Positions 16,992 to 24,678 of a stretch of DNA of 53,836 nt are shown piece after piece. Position 1 is the stretch's first letter, and each line of letters begins with the position of its first letter. The position numbers and the translations under genes are program-made. The notes under the pieces were generated by a model, which worked only from the letters and a program-made list of their open reading frames with translations, did no database searches and was not told the DNA's origin. The stretch lies in contig CATZDY010000003.1 in NCBI GenBank assembly GCA_958417755.1, positions 1 to 53,836 on the forward strand, given 5' to 3'. This DNA comes from an uncultured Peptococcaceae bacterium. Its GTDB lineage: Bacteria; Bacillota; Desulfotomaculia; Desulfotomaculales; Desulfocucumaceae.

Positions 16992-17029
16992 TATAGGCAT
17001 TTGATATTCATTTATACAGCAATTATAAT
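16992..17029 (+). promoter_or_regulatory. LysR-box promoter 1 (SLH-DUF362 gene)
   Basis: Box TATAGGCATTTGATATT at 16992-17008 contains -35 TTGATA (17001-17006), then a 17-bp spacer and TATAAT (17024-17029). The dyad ATA-N9-TAT fits a LysR-type T-N11-A site. It is shared by the promoters at 20079 and 21230. The untranslated leader to 17296 would be about 260 bases, with no supported gene in it; a 24-codon ORF at 17068 has no ribosome binding site. Confidence 0.75.
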
Positions 17030-17296
17030 AGTTTTGAATAAGGTAAAGCTTGGAACAAGGCAAAGATATGACTAGTCAAACATTACCTGATGAGCAACAT
17101 CCGTTGCTGCAAAGAAGCAGATATGAGGCTCTTGCATGGTAAGCATGCTGAAGAAAGCATATTAAAACATAACAGGAATTACTGCCTGGCTGGTTATATG
17201 TTACAACTAAGGCTCTTTAAGGGCTTGCAGTTAAGGTTTTAGATGATAACAAACTTTTATCCTTTAAATATAAATAACTGCTAGGGGGTTATGCCA

Positions 17297-18868
17297 TTGA
17301 AACAAGAAAAGAAAATTTTTGTCGGATTATGCGTCACTGTATTGGTATGTGGCATCATTTCCTTTGCAGCAGGGATGACCATAGAAGGCTCTTCTGTTAC
17401 TGATACACCTTTTTCTGTGTCCCTGCCTGTTTCCCTCGCTACCTCTGCATTTTCTGATGTTGCTACGAATGCCTGGTATGCGAACGCAGCAAATTGGTGC
17501 CGCGAAAATGGAGTGTTGAGTGGTACCACCAATACTACATTTTCTCCTGATGTCGCCATGACCCGTGCAATGCTTGTCACAGTTCTCTATCGACTGGCAG
17601 GCAGCCCAGAGGTGACCGGAGAACCGGCTTTTACTGACACTGCTCCCAACGCATATTACAGCAAGGCTGTGGTCTGGGCATCGGCAAGTGGTATGCTATC
17701 TGGTTATGGGAACGGACGGTTTGGAGTAAACGATCCAGTCACCCGGGAACAAATCGCCACTATCCTTTGGCAGTATGCCGGAAGTCCTGCTGCTGGCAGT
17801 CCATCAAGCTTCGTTGATGCGGATCATATTTCTGCTTTTGCAGCGCCAGCTGTGGCTTGGTCCCAAGCTGAGGATATCATCAGCGGCAATGATGACAATT
17901 GTTTTGAACCGCAAGCCCCCACAACCCGTGCCGAAGTGGCTGTCATACTCCAGCGTTACCTCAATGGCATAAGTGGTCAGGATAGCCCAGAGCCTGCACC
18001 ATCCCAAGATGCTCCTCATGTCTACATGACATCAGATATCTCGCCATCAGGTCTTATGGCTGTTTACAAGACCTTGGGAACTAAGGCAACGGGCGAACAT
18101 GTAGCAGTGAAGCTGTCCACCGGCGAGCCGGGCAGCAACTATCTATCTCCCGGGCTGATCAAGGATCTGGTTCAGGATGTTAAGGGTACGATCGTGGAGT
18201 GTAATACTGCTTACGGTGGCTCCCGCGCAAACACAGCCATGCACTATCAGGTGGCAGCAGATCACGGCTTTACCGCCATCGCTGACGTGGATATCATGGA
18301 TGAGGATGGTTCTATGACCTTGCCTGTGACAGGCGGCGTGCGCCTGACCGAAAATTATGTAGGCTCCCACTTTGCGAACTACGACTATTTTGTAGTGCTT
18401 TCCCATTTCAAAGGCCATGCAATGGCAGGGTTTGGCGGGGCAATCAAAAACATATCCATTGGCATTGCGTCCTCCCAGGGCAAGAGCTGGATCCATTCCG
18501 GCGGCACACGCACTTCTGGGCTCAGTGGCGATCAGGATGCCTTTTTAGAGTCAATGGCTGAAGCTGGCAAATCCGTGGTAGATGCACTGGACGGTCATAT
18601 CTTATATATCAATGTAATGAACCGACTGAGCGTGGACTGTGACTGTGACGGCAACCCCGCTGAACCAGACATGCATGATATCGGTATTTTGGCCTCCACT
18701 GATCCGGTGGCACTGGATCAAGCCTGTGTAGATTTGGTCTACGCTGCTGAAGACGGCCAATCTTTGATTAACCGTATTGAATCCCGCAACGGTCTGCACA
18801 CGCTGGAGCATGGGGTGGAAATCGGTCTTGGCAGCCGAGACTATCAACTGGTGAAGATTGATGAATAA
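17297..18868 (+). CDS. Surface-anchored SLH-DUF362 protein
   Basis: Start taken as TTG 17297, eight bases after AGGGGG; ATG 17291 is only two bases from it. The 523-residue protein has a signal sequence (about 4-28, IFVGLCVTVLVCGIISFAAG) and three SLH domains (about 50-98, 110-158, 170-220). TRAMLVTVLYR and TREQIATILWQYAG mark the first two. A DUF362 domain (about 238-520) follows, with VAVKLSTGEPGSNY, ECNTAYGGSRANTA, SHFKGHAMAGFGGAIKN and SVDCDCDGNPAEPDM. SLH domains bind cell-wall polymers, so the protein should face outward. DUF362 proteins are often linked to iron-sulfur proteins; the CDCD cluster and conserved His could bind metal. No ferredoxin domain is fused. The activity is unknown. 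Confidence 0.88.
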   Translation: MKQEKKIFVGLCVTVLVCGIISFAAGMTIEGSSVTDTPFSVSLPVSLATSAFSDVATNAWYANAANWCRENGVLSGTTNTTFSPDVAMTRAMLVTVLYRLAGSPEVTGEPAFTDTAPNAYYSKAVVWASASGMLSGYGNGRFGVNDPVTREQIATILWQYAGSPAAGSPSSFVDADHISAFAAPAVAWSQAEDIISGNDDNCFEPQAPTTRAEVAVILQRYLNGISGQDSPEPAPSQDAPHVYMTSDISPSGLMAVYKTLGTKATGEHVAVKLSTGEPGSNYLSPGLIKDLVQDVKGTIVECNTAYGGSRANTAMHYQVAADHGFTAIADVDIMDEDGSMTLPVTGGVRLTENYVGSHFANYDYFVVLSHFKGHAMAGFGGAIKNISIGIASSQGKSWIHSGGTRTSGLSGDQDAFLESMAEAGKSVVDALDGHILYINVMNRLSVDCDCDGNPAEPDMHDIGILASTDPVALDQACVDLVYAAEDGQSLINRIESRNGLHTLEHGVEIGLGSRDYQLVKIDE

Positions 18869-19075
18869 AAGCAGCAGCATTGCGGTGAATATGAAATTTG
18901 AAACTGTTTTGCAAATGCATTGGCATCTACGAATAACTAGCCTATCACAGGACATTTGCTCACCAAACCAGAACTGGTTCGCATTCACTGCCAGCCCAAT
19001 GGCAGCAGGTATTCCTTCAGCTCCCTTACTGGAGGCATCCCTCTAAATCTTATGAAAACTGATTTGAACCGAAAA

Positions 19076-19117
19076 AACGCTGGCATCCGGCAAAGCAACG
19101 GATACCAGCGTTTTTTT
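19076..19117. terminator. Bidirectional terminator between SLH-DUF362 and lysR
   Basis: Long stem AACGCTGGCATCCG/CGGATACCAGCGTT with one mismatch, 9-base loop. TTTTTTT follows on plus and the complement of AAAAAA on minus. It lies between convergent genes. Confidence 0.88.
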
Positions 19118-20006
19118 ATATGCCACTGCCGTGAAATTTTGCCTGCAAATGCTCCAGGAATTTTTCCGTTGCTTTGGAAAAGACCTGGTACTTTTTCCAA
19201 ACAACGTCCAACCCTACCTCGAGGCGTGGGTGCAGCGGGCGGAAGCAAAGGGCGCTGTTTCCAGTGGTATTCACCAACTTGTCCAGACACAGAGCATAAC
19301 CCACGCCTTCCGCTACCATCAAGGAGGCGTTAAAAACCAAATTGTATGTTGCCACAATGTCCAAAGAATCGGAATCCCGCTGCAGCCAACTAAACAAATC
19401 ATTTTTAACCATAGACTGCCGTGAAATGAGCAGCGGAACATTCCACAGGTCCTCTGGACGGATCACCTCACAATGAACCAAAGGACTGTCTTTGCGCATC
19501 AGTACACCCCAAACGTCAGTGGCCGGAAGTTTGATACAATCATATTTTTTCATGTCAAAGGGCTCAATCAGGATGCCGAAATCCAAAAGTCCCTTATCCA
19601 GCCGCTCAGTCACATCATCCGCATTGCCGCTATATAGATGATAGCGGAGCTGCGGATAGATGTATTGCAATTCCTTGGCTGTCCGGGCGATCAGCCTCAT
19701 GGCTTCGGTCTCACCGCCACCAATGTAAATATCACCGGCAATGTTCTCATCTGTTTCCCGGAATTCCGATTCAGTCTTATCCACCAGCTCCACGATTTCA
19801 CTGGCCCGTTTACGCAAAAGCAGGCCATCTTCTGTTAGCGTAATCTTGCGATTGCCACGGACAAACAGCTTTTTGCCAAGCTCTTCTTCCAAATCCATAA
19901 GCTGGCGGGATAGGGTGGGTTGAGTCAGGTGCAGGTACTCAGCAGCACCTGAGATACTTTCTTCCCGTGCTACAGCAAGAAAATACCGCAAAACACGTAC
20001 CTCCAT
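19116..20006 (-). CDS. LysR-family transcriptional regulator
   Basis: A 296-residue LysR regulator. The N-terminal winged helix-turn-helix (about 1-60, LRYFLAVAREESISGAAEYL, TQPTLSRQLMDLEEELGKKL) is followed by a periplasmic-binding-like effector domain (about 88-290) starting GDIYIGGGETEAMRLIA. It is divergent from the permease gene, with a LysR box at 20079-20095 in the shared region. A partly similar inverted half-site (TGCCTATCAA, 20051-20060) lies closer to its own start. The same box occurs before the SLH-DUF362 unit and the acetyltransferase/flavoprotein unit. It is the obvious regulator of all three; the inducer and whether it activates or represses are unknown. Confidence 0.93.
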   Translation of the reverse strand: MEVRVLRYFLAVAREESISGAAEYLHLTQPTLSRQLMDLEEELGKKLFVRGNRKITLTEDGLLLRKRASEIVELVDKTESEFRETDENIAGDIYIGGGETEAMRLIARTAKELQYIYPQLRYHLYSGNADDVTERLDKGLLDFGILIEPFDMKKYDCIKLPATDVWGVLMRKDSPLVHCEVIRPEDLWNVPLLISRQSMVKNDLFSWLQRDSDSLDIVATYNLVFNASLMVAEGVGYALCLDKLVNTTGNSALCFRPLHPRLEVGLDVVWKKYQVFSKATEKFLEHLQAKFHGSGI

Positions 20007-20078
20007 AAGACTCCCTCCTCAATTTTACTGTATCATACCATTTTATATTATGCCTATCAAGTATAGATTATTATGTAG

Positions 20079-20116
20079 TATAGGCATTTGATATTCATAT
20101 CCACACATTTTACAAT
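20079..20116 (+). promoter_or_regulatory. LysR-box promoter 2 (permease gene)
   Basis: TATAGGCATTTGATATT at 20079-20095, identical to the box at 16992. -35 TTGATA 20088-20093, 17-bp spacer, -10 TACAAT 20111-20116. Confidence 0.75.
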
Positions 20117-20180
20117 CAATGCAGCAAGAAAATTGAACAGCATTCTTGCTATTCCCTGGTACAGCTTGGAGGTATACTTC

Positions 20181-21083
20181 ATGACAGGCATCATCCAGCG
20201 AGAAGCCATCTATCTCTGGTACTATTTCAGCATCCAATTTCACCAAATCGTCCCCTATTGGGGCTTTGGCATAGCGGTAGGGTCACTGGTATCCGTCTTT
20301 CTCAAAGGATATATCCAACATCTGATGTCCTCCATGCAGGCCCGTGGCATGGGGATTGGGGGTATTCTTTTGGCATCAGCATTGGGCATCCTTTCTCCGC
20401 TGTGCCTGTACGGTACAGTACCGATTGTGGCTTCCTTTGCGAAAAGCGGTATGCGGGAAGATTGGCTTGCTTCCTTTATGATGAGTTCAATTTTGCTCAA
20501 TCCGCAGTTATTTCTGTTTTCCTTTGCGCTTGGCCAGGAACTGGCCTTGCTGCGGCTGTTTCTTTGCTTCCTGGGAGGCTGCGCAGCGGGTCTAGTGGTA
20601 CGGTTGTGTTTTAGCAAAAAGCCCTTTTATACTTTTACTGCTTTTGATTTGCCGGAAAATCGCGATACAGATCCCAACCTGCTGCTGCGGGTGATGAAAA
20701 ATCTGTGGCGCAATATCAAGGTCACTGCGCCGTACTTTGTGCTCGGCATGGCATTGACCGCATTGTACCAACGTTATGTCCCCTCGGAATGGGTAGCCGG
20801 ATTGTTTGGCCCAAACCAGGGACTTGGCACGCTGATGGCTGTGGCCCTAGGAATTCCTCTCTACACCTGTGGCGGTGGAACAATCCCGCTCTTGGCCGCA
20901 TGGCTGGGCCAAGGCATGAGCTGGGGCAGCGCTGTGGCTTTTATGATCATTGGCCCTGCCACCAAGCTGACCAATCTGGGCGCGCTCAAAATCGTGCTAG
21001 GAGGGCGAAACTTTTTCTGCTATATTATATTTTCCATCCTGCTGGCCACAGTTTTCGGCTTAGCTGTGAATCTCATTTTTTAA
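20181..21083 (+). CDS. ArsP/YraQ-type permease
   Basis: Start ATG 20181, eight bases after GGAGG; earlier in-frame ATGs lack a ribosome binding site. The 300-residue integral membrane protein has about eight helices in two related halves. Each half has a Gly/Cys/Pro re-entrant signature: LCLYGTVPIVASFAKSG in the first (CxxGxxP) and YTCGGGTIPLLAAWLGQGMS in the second. This is the DUF318/ArsP_1/YraQ permease family, whose members export methylarsenicals or have been linked to metal efflux. The substrate here is unknown. It is transcribed from a LysR-box promoter together with a redox-protein regulon, which may point to an electrophile, metal or organometal stress. Confidence 0.85.
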   Translation: MTGIIQREAIYLWYYFSIQFHQIVPYWGFGIAVGSLVSVFLKGYIQHLMSSMQARGMGIGGILLASALGILSPLCLYGTVPIVASFAKSGMREDWLASFMMSSILLNPQLFLFSFALGQELALLRLFLCFLGGCAAGLVVRLCFSKKPFYTFTAFDLPENRDTDPNLLLRVMKNLWRNIKVTAPYFVLGMALTALYQRYVPSEWVAGLFGPNQGLGTLMAVALGIPLYTCGGGTIPLLAAWLGQGMSWGSAVAFMIIGPATKLTNLGALKIVLGGRNFFCYIIFSILLATVFGLAVNLIF

Positions 21084-21094
21084 GAAGAGGGATT

Positions 21095-21217
21095 ATGAAA
21101 CATAGGTTATGACGATTGGCCGTCATGCTGCTAGTCGCTTTGCCTGTATTAAATGGTCTGACGGGCAGGCAATATGTTGACCAAGATTCTACAAAATATC
21201 ATACCTTCAAGGCATAG
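21095..21217 (+). pseudogene. Short secreted-protein frame interrupted by TGA
   Basis: Just after the permease stop, ATG 21095 with an AAGAGGG ribosome binding site gives MKHRL, then TGA (21110-21112). The same frame continues RLAVMLLVALPVLNGLTG to TAG 21215-21217. Without the TGA it would be a 40-residue protein with a normal signal peptide (basic start, hydrophobic core). This looks like the remains of a small secreted gene in the permease operon. Confidence 0.4.
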
Positions 21218-21229
21218 ATATATATTTAC

Positions 21230-21267
21230 TATAGGTATTTGATATTGCAACTTACAACAAATATAAT
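21230..21267 (+). promoter_or_regulatory. LysR-box promoter 3 (acetyltransferase/flavoprotein unit)
   Basis: TATAGGTATTTGATATT at 21230-21246, one base different from the other two boxes. -35 TTGATA 21239-21244, 17-bp spacer, -10 TATAAT 21262-21267. Confidence 0.75.
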
Positions 21268-21326
21268 AAAACCTGTAAGAGACAATACACAATGAACCAT
21301 AGCAATTTGAAACAGGAAGGTGAGTT

Positions 21327-21444
21327 ATGATGATGAACATAAATCAGGTTTAACGCCAAGAAAACCATGGGTAGCCTGTTTCTCGCCAATCCCAGTGAAT
21401 TGACACATGAGGACTGTGTGAAGGTTTTTCACAAATCCTATTGA
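21327..21444 (+). pseudogene. Short decayed frame before the acetyltransferase
   Basis: ATG 21327 follows GGAAGGTGAG and reads MMMNINQV then TAA. One base out of phase the sequence stays open as RFNAKKTMGSLFLANPSEL, THEDCVKVFHKSY and stops at 21442-21444, just before the next ribosome binding site. It may be the start and end of a deleted first gene of this operon. I do not recognise the family. Confidence 0.35.
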
Positions 21445-21456
21445 TAAGGAGAAACC

Positions 21457-22017
21457 ATGATGAACAAACAAAAAATTTTGGCAGATTTAAAAAACCCTGA
21501 ATCCATGCGTACCGCCAGCCAGCGTGCCCTCCGGCTGACCCAGGAGCTGAATGGAACGTATCACGAGCCGGACAAGGTGCGGGAACTCTTTTTTCATCTG
21601 ATTGATCAACCGGTGGACGATAGTTTTTGCCTGTTCCCTCCTTTTTACACAGACTATGGTAAAAACATCAAAGTCGGACACAACGTATTTATCAATACTG
21701 GCTGCCACTTTCAGGATCAAGGCGGCATTACCATTGGAGATAATGTGCTGATCGGACATAATGTAATGCTGGCAACCCTCAATCATGAGGAAAACCCAGC
21801 CCAGCGGCACATCATGCATCCCGCCCCCATTGTGATTGGCAGCAATGTCTGGATTAGCGCCAATGCAACCATTGTGCCCGGCGTAACCATCAGCGAAGGA
21901 GCCATCGTCGCGGCAGGGGCAGTTGTAACAAAAGACGTACCGCCTAACACTGTGGTGGGTGGCGTACCTGCCCGTATCATCAAAAAAATTGCAATCAGCA
22001 AGGGGGAGTCCAAATGA
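21457..22017 (+). CDS. Maltose/galactoside O-acetyltransferase-like hexapeptide protein
   Basis: A 186-residue left-handed beta-helix acyltransferase of the LacA/NodL/Maa type. The N-terminal helical cap (about 1-55, LTQELNGTYHEPDKVRELF) is followed by hexapeptide repeats (about 60-175), including GHNVFINTGCHFQDQGGITI and IGDNVLIGHNVMLATLNH with the catalytic His (HNVMLATLNHE). The end is typical: VPPNTVVGGVPARIIKKI. It should transfer acetyl from acetyl-CoA to a sugar or similar hydroxyl. The ATG follows AAGGAG. Its stop overlaps the next ATG (ATGA), so it is co-translated with a flavin reductase, an odd partner for a sugar enzyme but common in this type of cluster. Confidence 0.92.
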   Translation: MMNKQKILADLKNPESMRTASQRALRLTQELNGTYHEPDKVRELFFHLIDQPVDDSFCLFPPFYTDYGKNIKVGHNVFINTGCHFQDQGGITIGDNVLIGHNVMLATLNHEENPAQRHIMHPAPIVIGSNVWISANATIVPGVTISEGAIVAAGAVVTKDVPPNTVVGGVPARIIKKIAISKGESK

Positions 22018-22556
22018 GTAAACATGTATTAATCCTTTCTACCAGCCCACGCAAGGGCGGCAACTCTGAAACACTAGCAGACTGGTTCCTACGGGGCGCT
22101 CAGGAAGCGGGACATACGGCGGAAAAGGTCTGCTTATACAAGCAAACAATCAATTTTTGCCGCGGCTGTCTGGCCTGCCAAAAAACACAGAAATGCGTCA
22201 TACAGGATGATGGGAAGGAAATCGTGGAAAAAATGCGTCAGGCGGATGTGATCGCCTTCGCAACTCCAATTTATTACTACGAAATGAGCGGGCAAATGAA
22301 AACGTTGCTCGACCGCTCAAACCCGCTGTTCCCAGGCGATTACGCATTCCGCCATATCTATCTGCTGGCAACATCTGCGGACAGCGACAAAAGCGCAATG
22401 GACGGTGCGGTCAAGGGATTGGAAGGATGGATTTCCTGCTTTGAACAAGCGAAACTCGCTGGCATTGTGCGTGGCGCAGGCGCGGATGAAATGGGGCAAA
22501 TTCAGGAAATCCCCGCTGCCCTGGAAAGTGCCTATCAGATGGGCAAAAACCTATAG
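22014..22556 (+). CDS. NAD(P)H-dependent FMN reductase / flavodoxin-like protein
   Basis: A 180-residue flavodoxin-fold oxidoreductase. The FMN phosphate loop STSPRKGGNSETLAD (about 9-23) follows the first strand VLILS. A Cys pair CRGCLACQKTQKCV (about 49-62) resembles iron-sulfur flavoprotein-type motifs, and TPIYYYEMSGQMKTLLDR (about 84-101) is the conserved FMN-ring segment. It probably reduces quinones or low-molecular electron acceptors, or supplies electrons to a partner. It has no signal peptide, so it is cytoplasmic. It overlaps the acetyltransferase stop by 4 bp, and the SLH-flavodoxin gene follows after 18 bp. Confidence 0.9.
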   Translation: MSKHVLILSTSPRKGGNSETLADWFLRGAQEAGHTAEKVCLYKQTINFCRGCLACQKTQKCVIQDDGKEIVEKMRQADVIAFATPIYYYEMSGQMKTLLDRSNPLFPGDYAFRHIYLLATSADSDKSAMDGAVKGLEGWISCFEQAKLAGIVRGAGADEMGQIQEIPAALESAYQMGKNL

Positions 22557-22574
22557 ACAAGGAGGTGCTTTTTG

Positions 22575-24140
22575 ATGAAAAAACGGTTATGTTCCTTTTT
22601 CCTTGCTGTCTGTATGTTATGCTTCCTAACAATTTCAGCCTGCGCCATGGAGCCAGAAGCTAATCCTGTGGCAGCCCAGGCAGCAGGAAGGACTGATTTT
22701 TCTGACGTACCAGCCAATGCCTGGTATGCTGCTGCAGTCCAATACTGCCAAATGAATCACCTGATGAGCGGCACCACAGATACAACCTTTGCCCCCAGTG
22801 AAACCACCAGCCGTGCCATGTTGGTTACTGTGTTGTACCGTCAGGCGGGCAGCCCCATCGTGTCCAGCGGTTCTAAGTTTACAGATGTACGCGTTGACCA
22901 ATGGTACAGCGCGGCAATTGCTTGGGCATCTGCAAATGATATTGTTGCCGGCTTTGACAACAATATGTTTGGTGTAGGGGATCCAGTAACCCGTGAACAG
23001 TTGGCAACCATCCTGTGGCAATATGTAGGCCGTCCGGCAGCTTCTGATTCCTCAGCCTTTGCTGACCAAAGCTCGATTTCCGCCTATGCAACGGATGCAG
23101 TGCGTTGGGCGCAGTCTGAGGGCATTGTCAGCGGCAAAGACGGAAATTATTTCGACCCCCAAGGCAGTGCCACACGGGCCGATCTGGCTGTCATACTCTA
23201 CCGCTGGCTAGGAAGCGGGACCACTTTGGAGCCGGATACGCCCCAGCTTTCGACAAATGTTTTAGTAGCCTATTTTTCCCGTACTGGCAATACCCAAGAT
23301 GTGGCTGAGACTGTGGCGGAACTGACTGGCGGCGATTTGTTTGAAATTGTGCCAGAGCAAGCTTATCCCAGTGATTACAACGCTGTTCTCGAACAGACGC
23401 AGCAGGAACTGAGGGATAATGCCCGCCCTGCACTGTCTAGCCATGTGGCGGATATGGACGCATATGATGTAATCTTGCTGGGCTTCCCTATCTGGCACGG
23501 CGATACACCCATGCCTGTCCGTTCTTTTTTGGAGGAATATGATTTCTCCGGCAAGACCATTGCCCCTTATTCCACCAGCAGCTCCAGCGGGATCAGCGCA
23601 GCTGTGACTGCCATTCGCAGCCTATGCCCCAATGCCAATGTTGCAGACAGTCTGTCCATCACCAGCTCCACCCTGAACCAGGCGGATACCCTGGCAGCCG
23701 AATGGCTTTCGGGCCTTGGGCTGACCAGAGAAAAGAGCAGACACAATACAAAACCCCCGGAAGCGCAGGAAGATATTCTGCCGCATTTGACAATCAAGGC
23801 AGGCAATCAAACTTTCATTGCTACCCTTATCGATAACCCTACAACACGCGCCCTGTTGGAACATTTGCCAATGACAGTGTCCATGGGAGATCTGAATGGG
23901 AATGAAAAATACTATTACCTGCCAAATGACCTGCCCACTGCTTCTGAGCAGCCAGGACAAATCCAAACCGGCGATTTGATGCTTTATGGGTCTAACTGTT
24001 TGGTTCTGTTTTATGAGACCTTTTCCAGCTCATACAGCTATACTCCATTGGGCCAGCTGGAAGATCCAGCTAGACTGGCCCAGGCGCTCGGACGTGGCAA
24101 TATAGAAGTAACCTTCCGAATGAATGAAAACCCAAGATAA
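22575..24140 (+). CDS. Exported SLH-flavodoxin-cyclophilin-like fusion
   Basis: ATG 22575 after GGAGG (a TTG one codon earlier is less likely). The 521-residue protein starts with a signal peptide (basic KKR, hydrophobic 5-22). A possible lipobox I-S-A-C puts Cys at residue 23. Three SLH domains follow (about 40-88, 98-145, 158-205; TSRAMLVTVLYRQAG, TREQLATILWQYVG). A flavodoxin domain (about 225-385) has the FMN loop AYFSRTGNTQDVAE and the ring-binding FPIWHGDTPMPVRSFLEEY. The C-terminal cyclophilin-like domain (about 400-518) includes FIATLIDNPTTRALLEHLP and YGSNCLVLFYETF. Flavodoxins are normally cytoplasmic; this one should be outside. Its SLH block resembles that of the SLH-DUF362 protein. 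Confidence 0.9.
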   Translation: MKKRLCSFFLAVCMLCFLTISACAMEPEANPVAAQAAGRTDFSDVPANAWYAAAVQYCQMNHLMSGTTDTTFAPSETTSRAMLVTVLYRQAGSPIVSSGSKFTDVRVDQWYSAAIAWASANDIVAGFDNNMFGVGDPVTREQLATILWQYVGRPAASDSSAFADQSSISAYATDAVRWAQSEGIVSGKDGNYFDPQGSATRADLAVILYRWLGSGTTLEPDTPQLSTNVLVAYFSRTGNTQDVAETVAELTGGDLFEIVPEQAYPSDYNAVLEQTQQELRDNARPALSSHVADMDAYDVILLGFPIWHGDTPMPVRSFLEEYDFSGKTIAPYSTSSSSGISAAVTAIRSLCPNANVADSLSITSSTLNQADTLAAEWLSGLGLTREKSRHNTKPPEAQEDILPHLTIKAGNQTFIATLIDNPTTRALLEHLPMTVSMGDLNGNEKYYYLPNDLPTASEQPGQIQTGDLMLYGSNCLVLFYETFSSSYSYTPLGQLEDPARLAQALGRGNIEVTFRMNENPR

Positions 24141-24678
24141 GCGCTCATATGAAAAACAAATACATCCTGCATGCTGCCCTAACCCGTACAGGCCGCATGC
24201 AGCCTTGCCATCTATGATATGAACAAGTGTAATGTGCCTGATGCTAAACAGAGTTGCATGGACATAAATGATAACATTCGATTTATAGGTGAAATAGGCT
24301 GTACATATACCCTCTGAACAAGCCCGATTTTATCATCACGATTGAGCAGACCATTAACCCATCGTTCCCTTGCGATTCTTCATATAGACTGCTATACTGA
24401 TATAGGAATAAGGTGCTTTAAGATGAATCGTCAGGTTCGAGTTACATCCCTAAACTGCAACAAAGGGCATCTAAAAATGGATACATGACCTAATAAGAAA
24501 GTGGTCAAGACGAGCACTTTCTTTTTTGTTTGATTTAAGGGGTTCTGTTCTGTAATGGTGTAAGCACATTGGCAATCAAGGAAAGATATAAAATACCAGA
24601 TATAGATTTCCAGCAATCCTTATGATATGATATTTTCGAAATGTTTTAGCAACAGTATCTAAAAGCCTGATTTTTGAC
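24141..24678. other. Intergenic region with one terminator
   Basis: No supported gene. An inverted repeat CTGCATGC/GCATGCAG (about 24167-24202) follows the flavodoxin gene without a T run. A 21-residue ORF (ATG 24423, behind AAGGTG) ends shortly before the terminator at 24495; I see no homology in it. Confidence 0.5.
24495..24528 (+). terminator. Intrinsic terminator
   Basis: Perfect 9-bp stem AAGAAAGTG/CACTTTCTT, 11-base loop, then TTTTGTTT. Confidence 0.8.

Noticed and set aside
17068..17142. 24-codon frame between LysR-box promoter 1 and the SLH-DUF362 gene
   Set aside because: No ribosome binding site and no recognisable sequence; it may be untranslated leader.
16454..17290. tRNA gene as an attachment site for an integrated element
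   Set aside because: No repeat of the tRNA 3' end and no integrase gene is found in the window.
21110..21112. TGA in the short signal-peptide frame as selenocysteine
   Set aside because: It lies before the hydrophobic core of a signal peptide, which is not a redox site.
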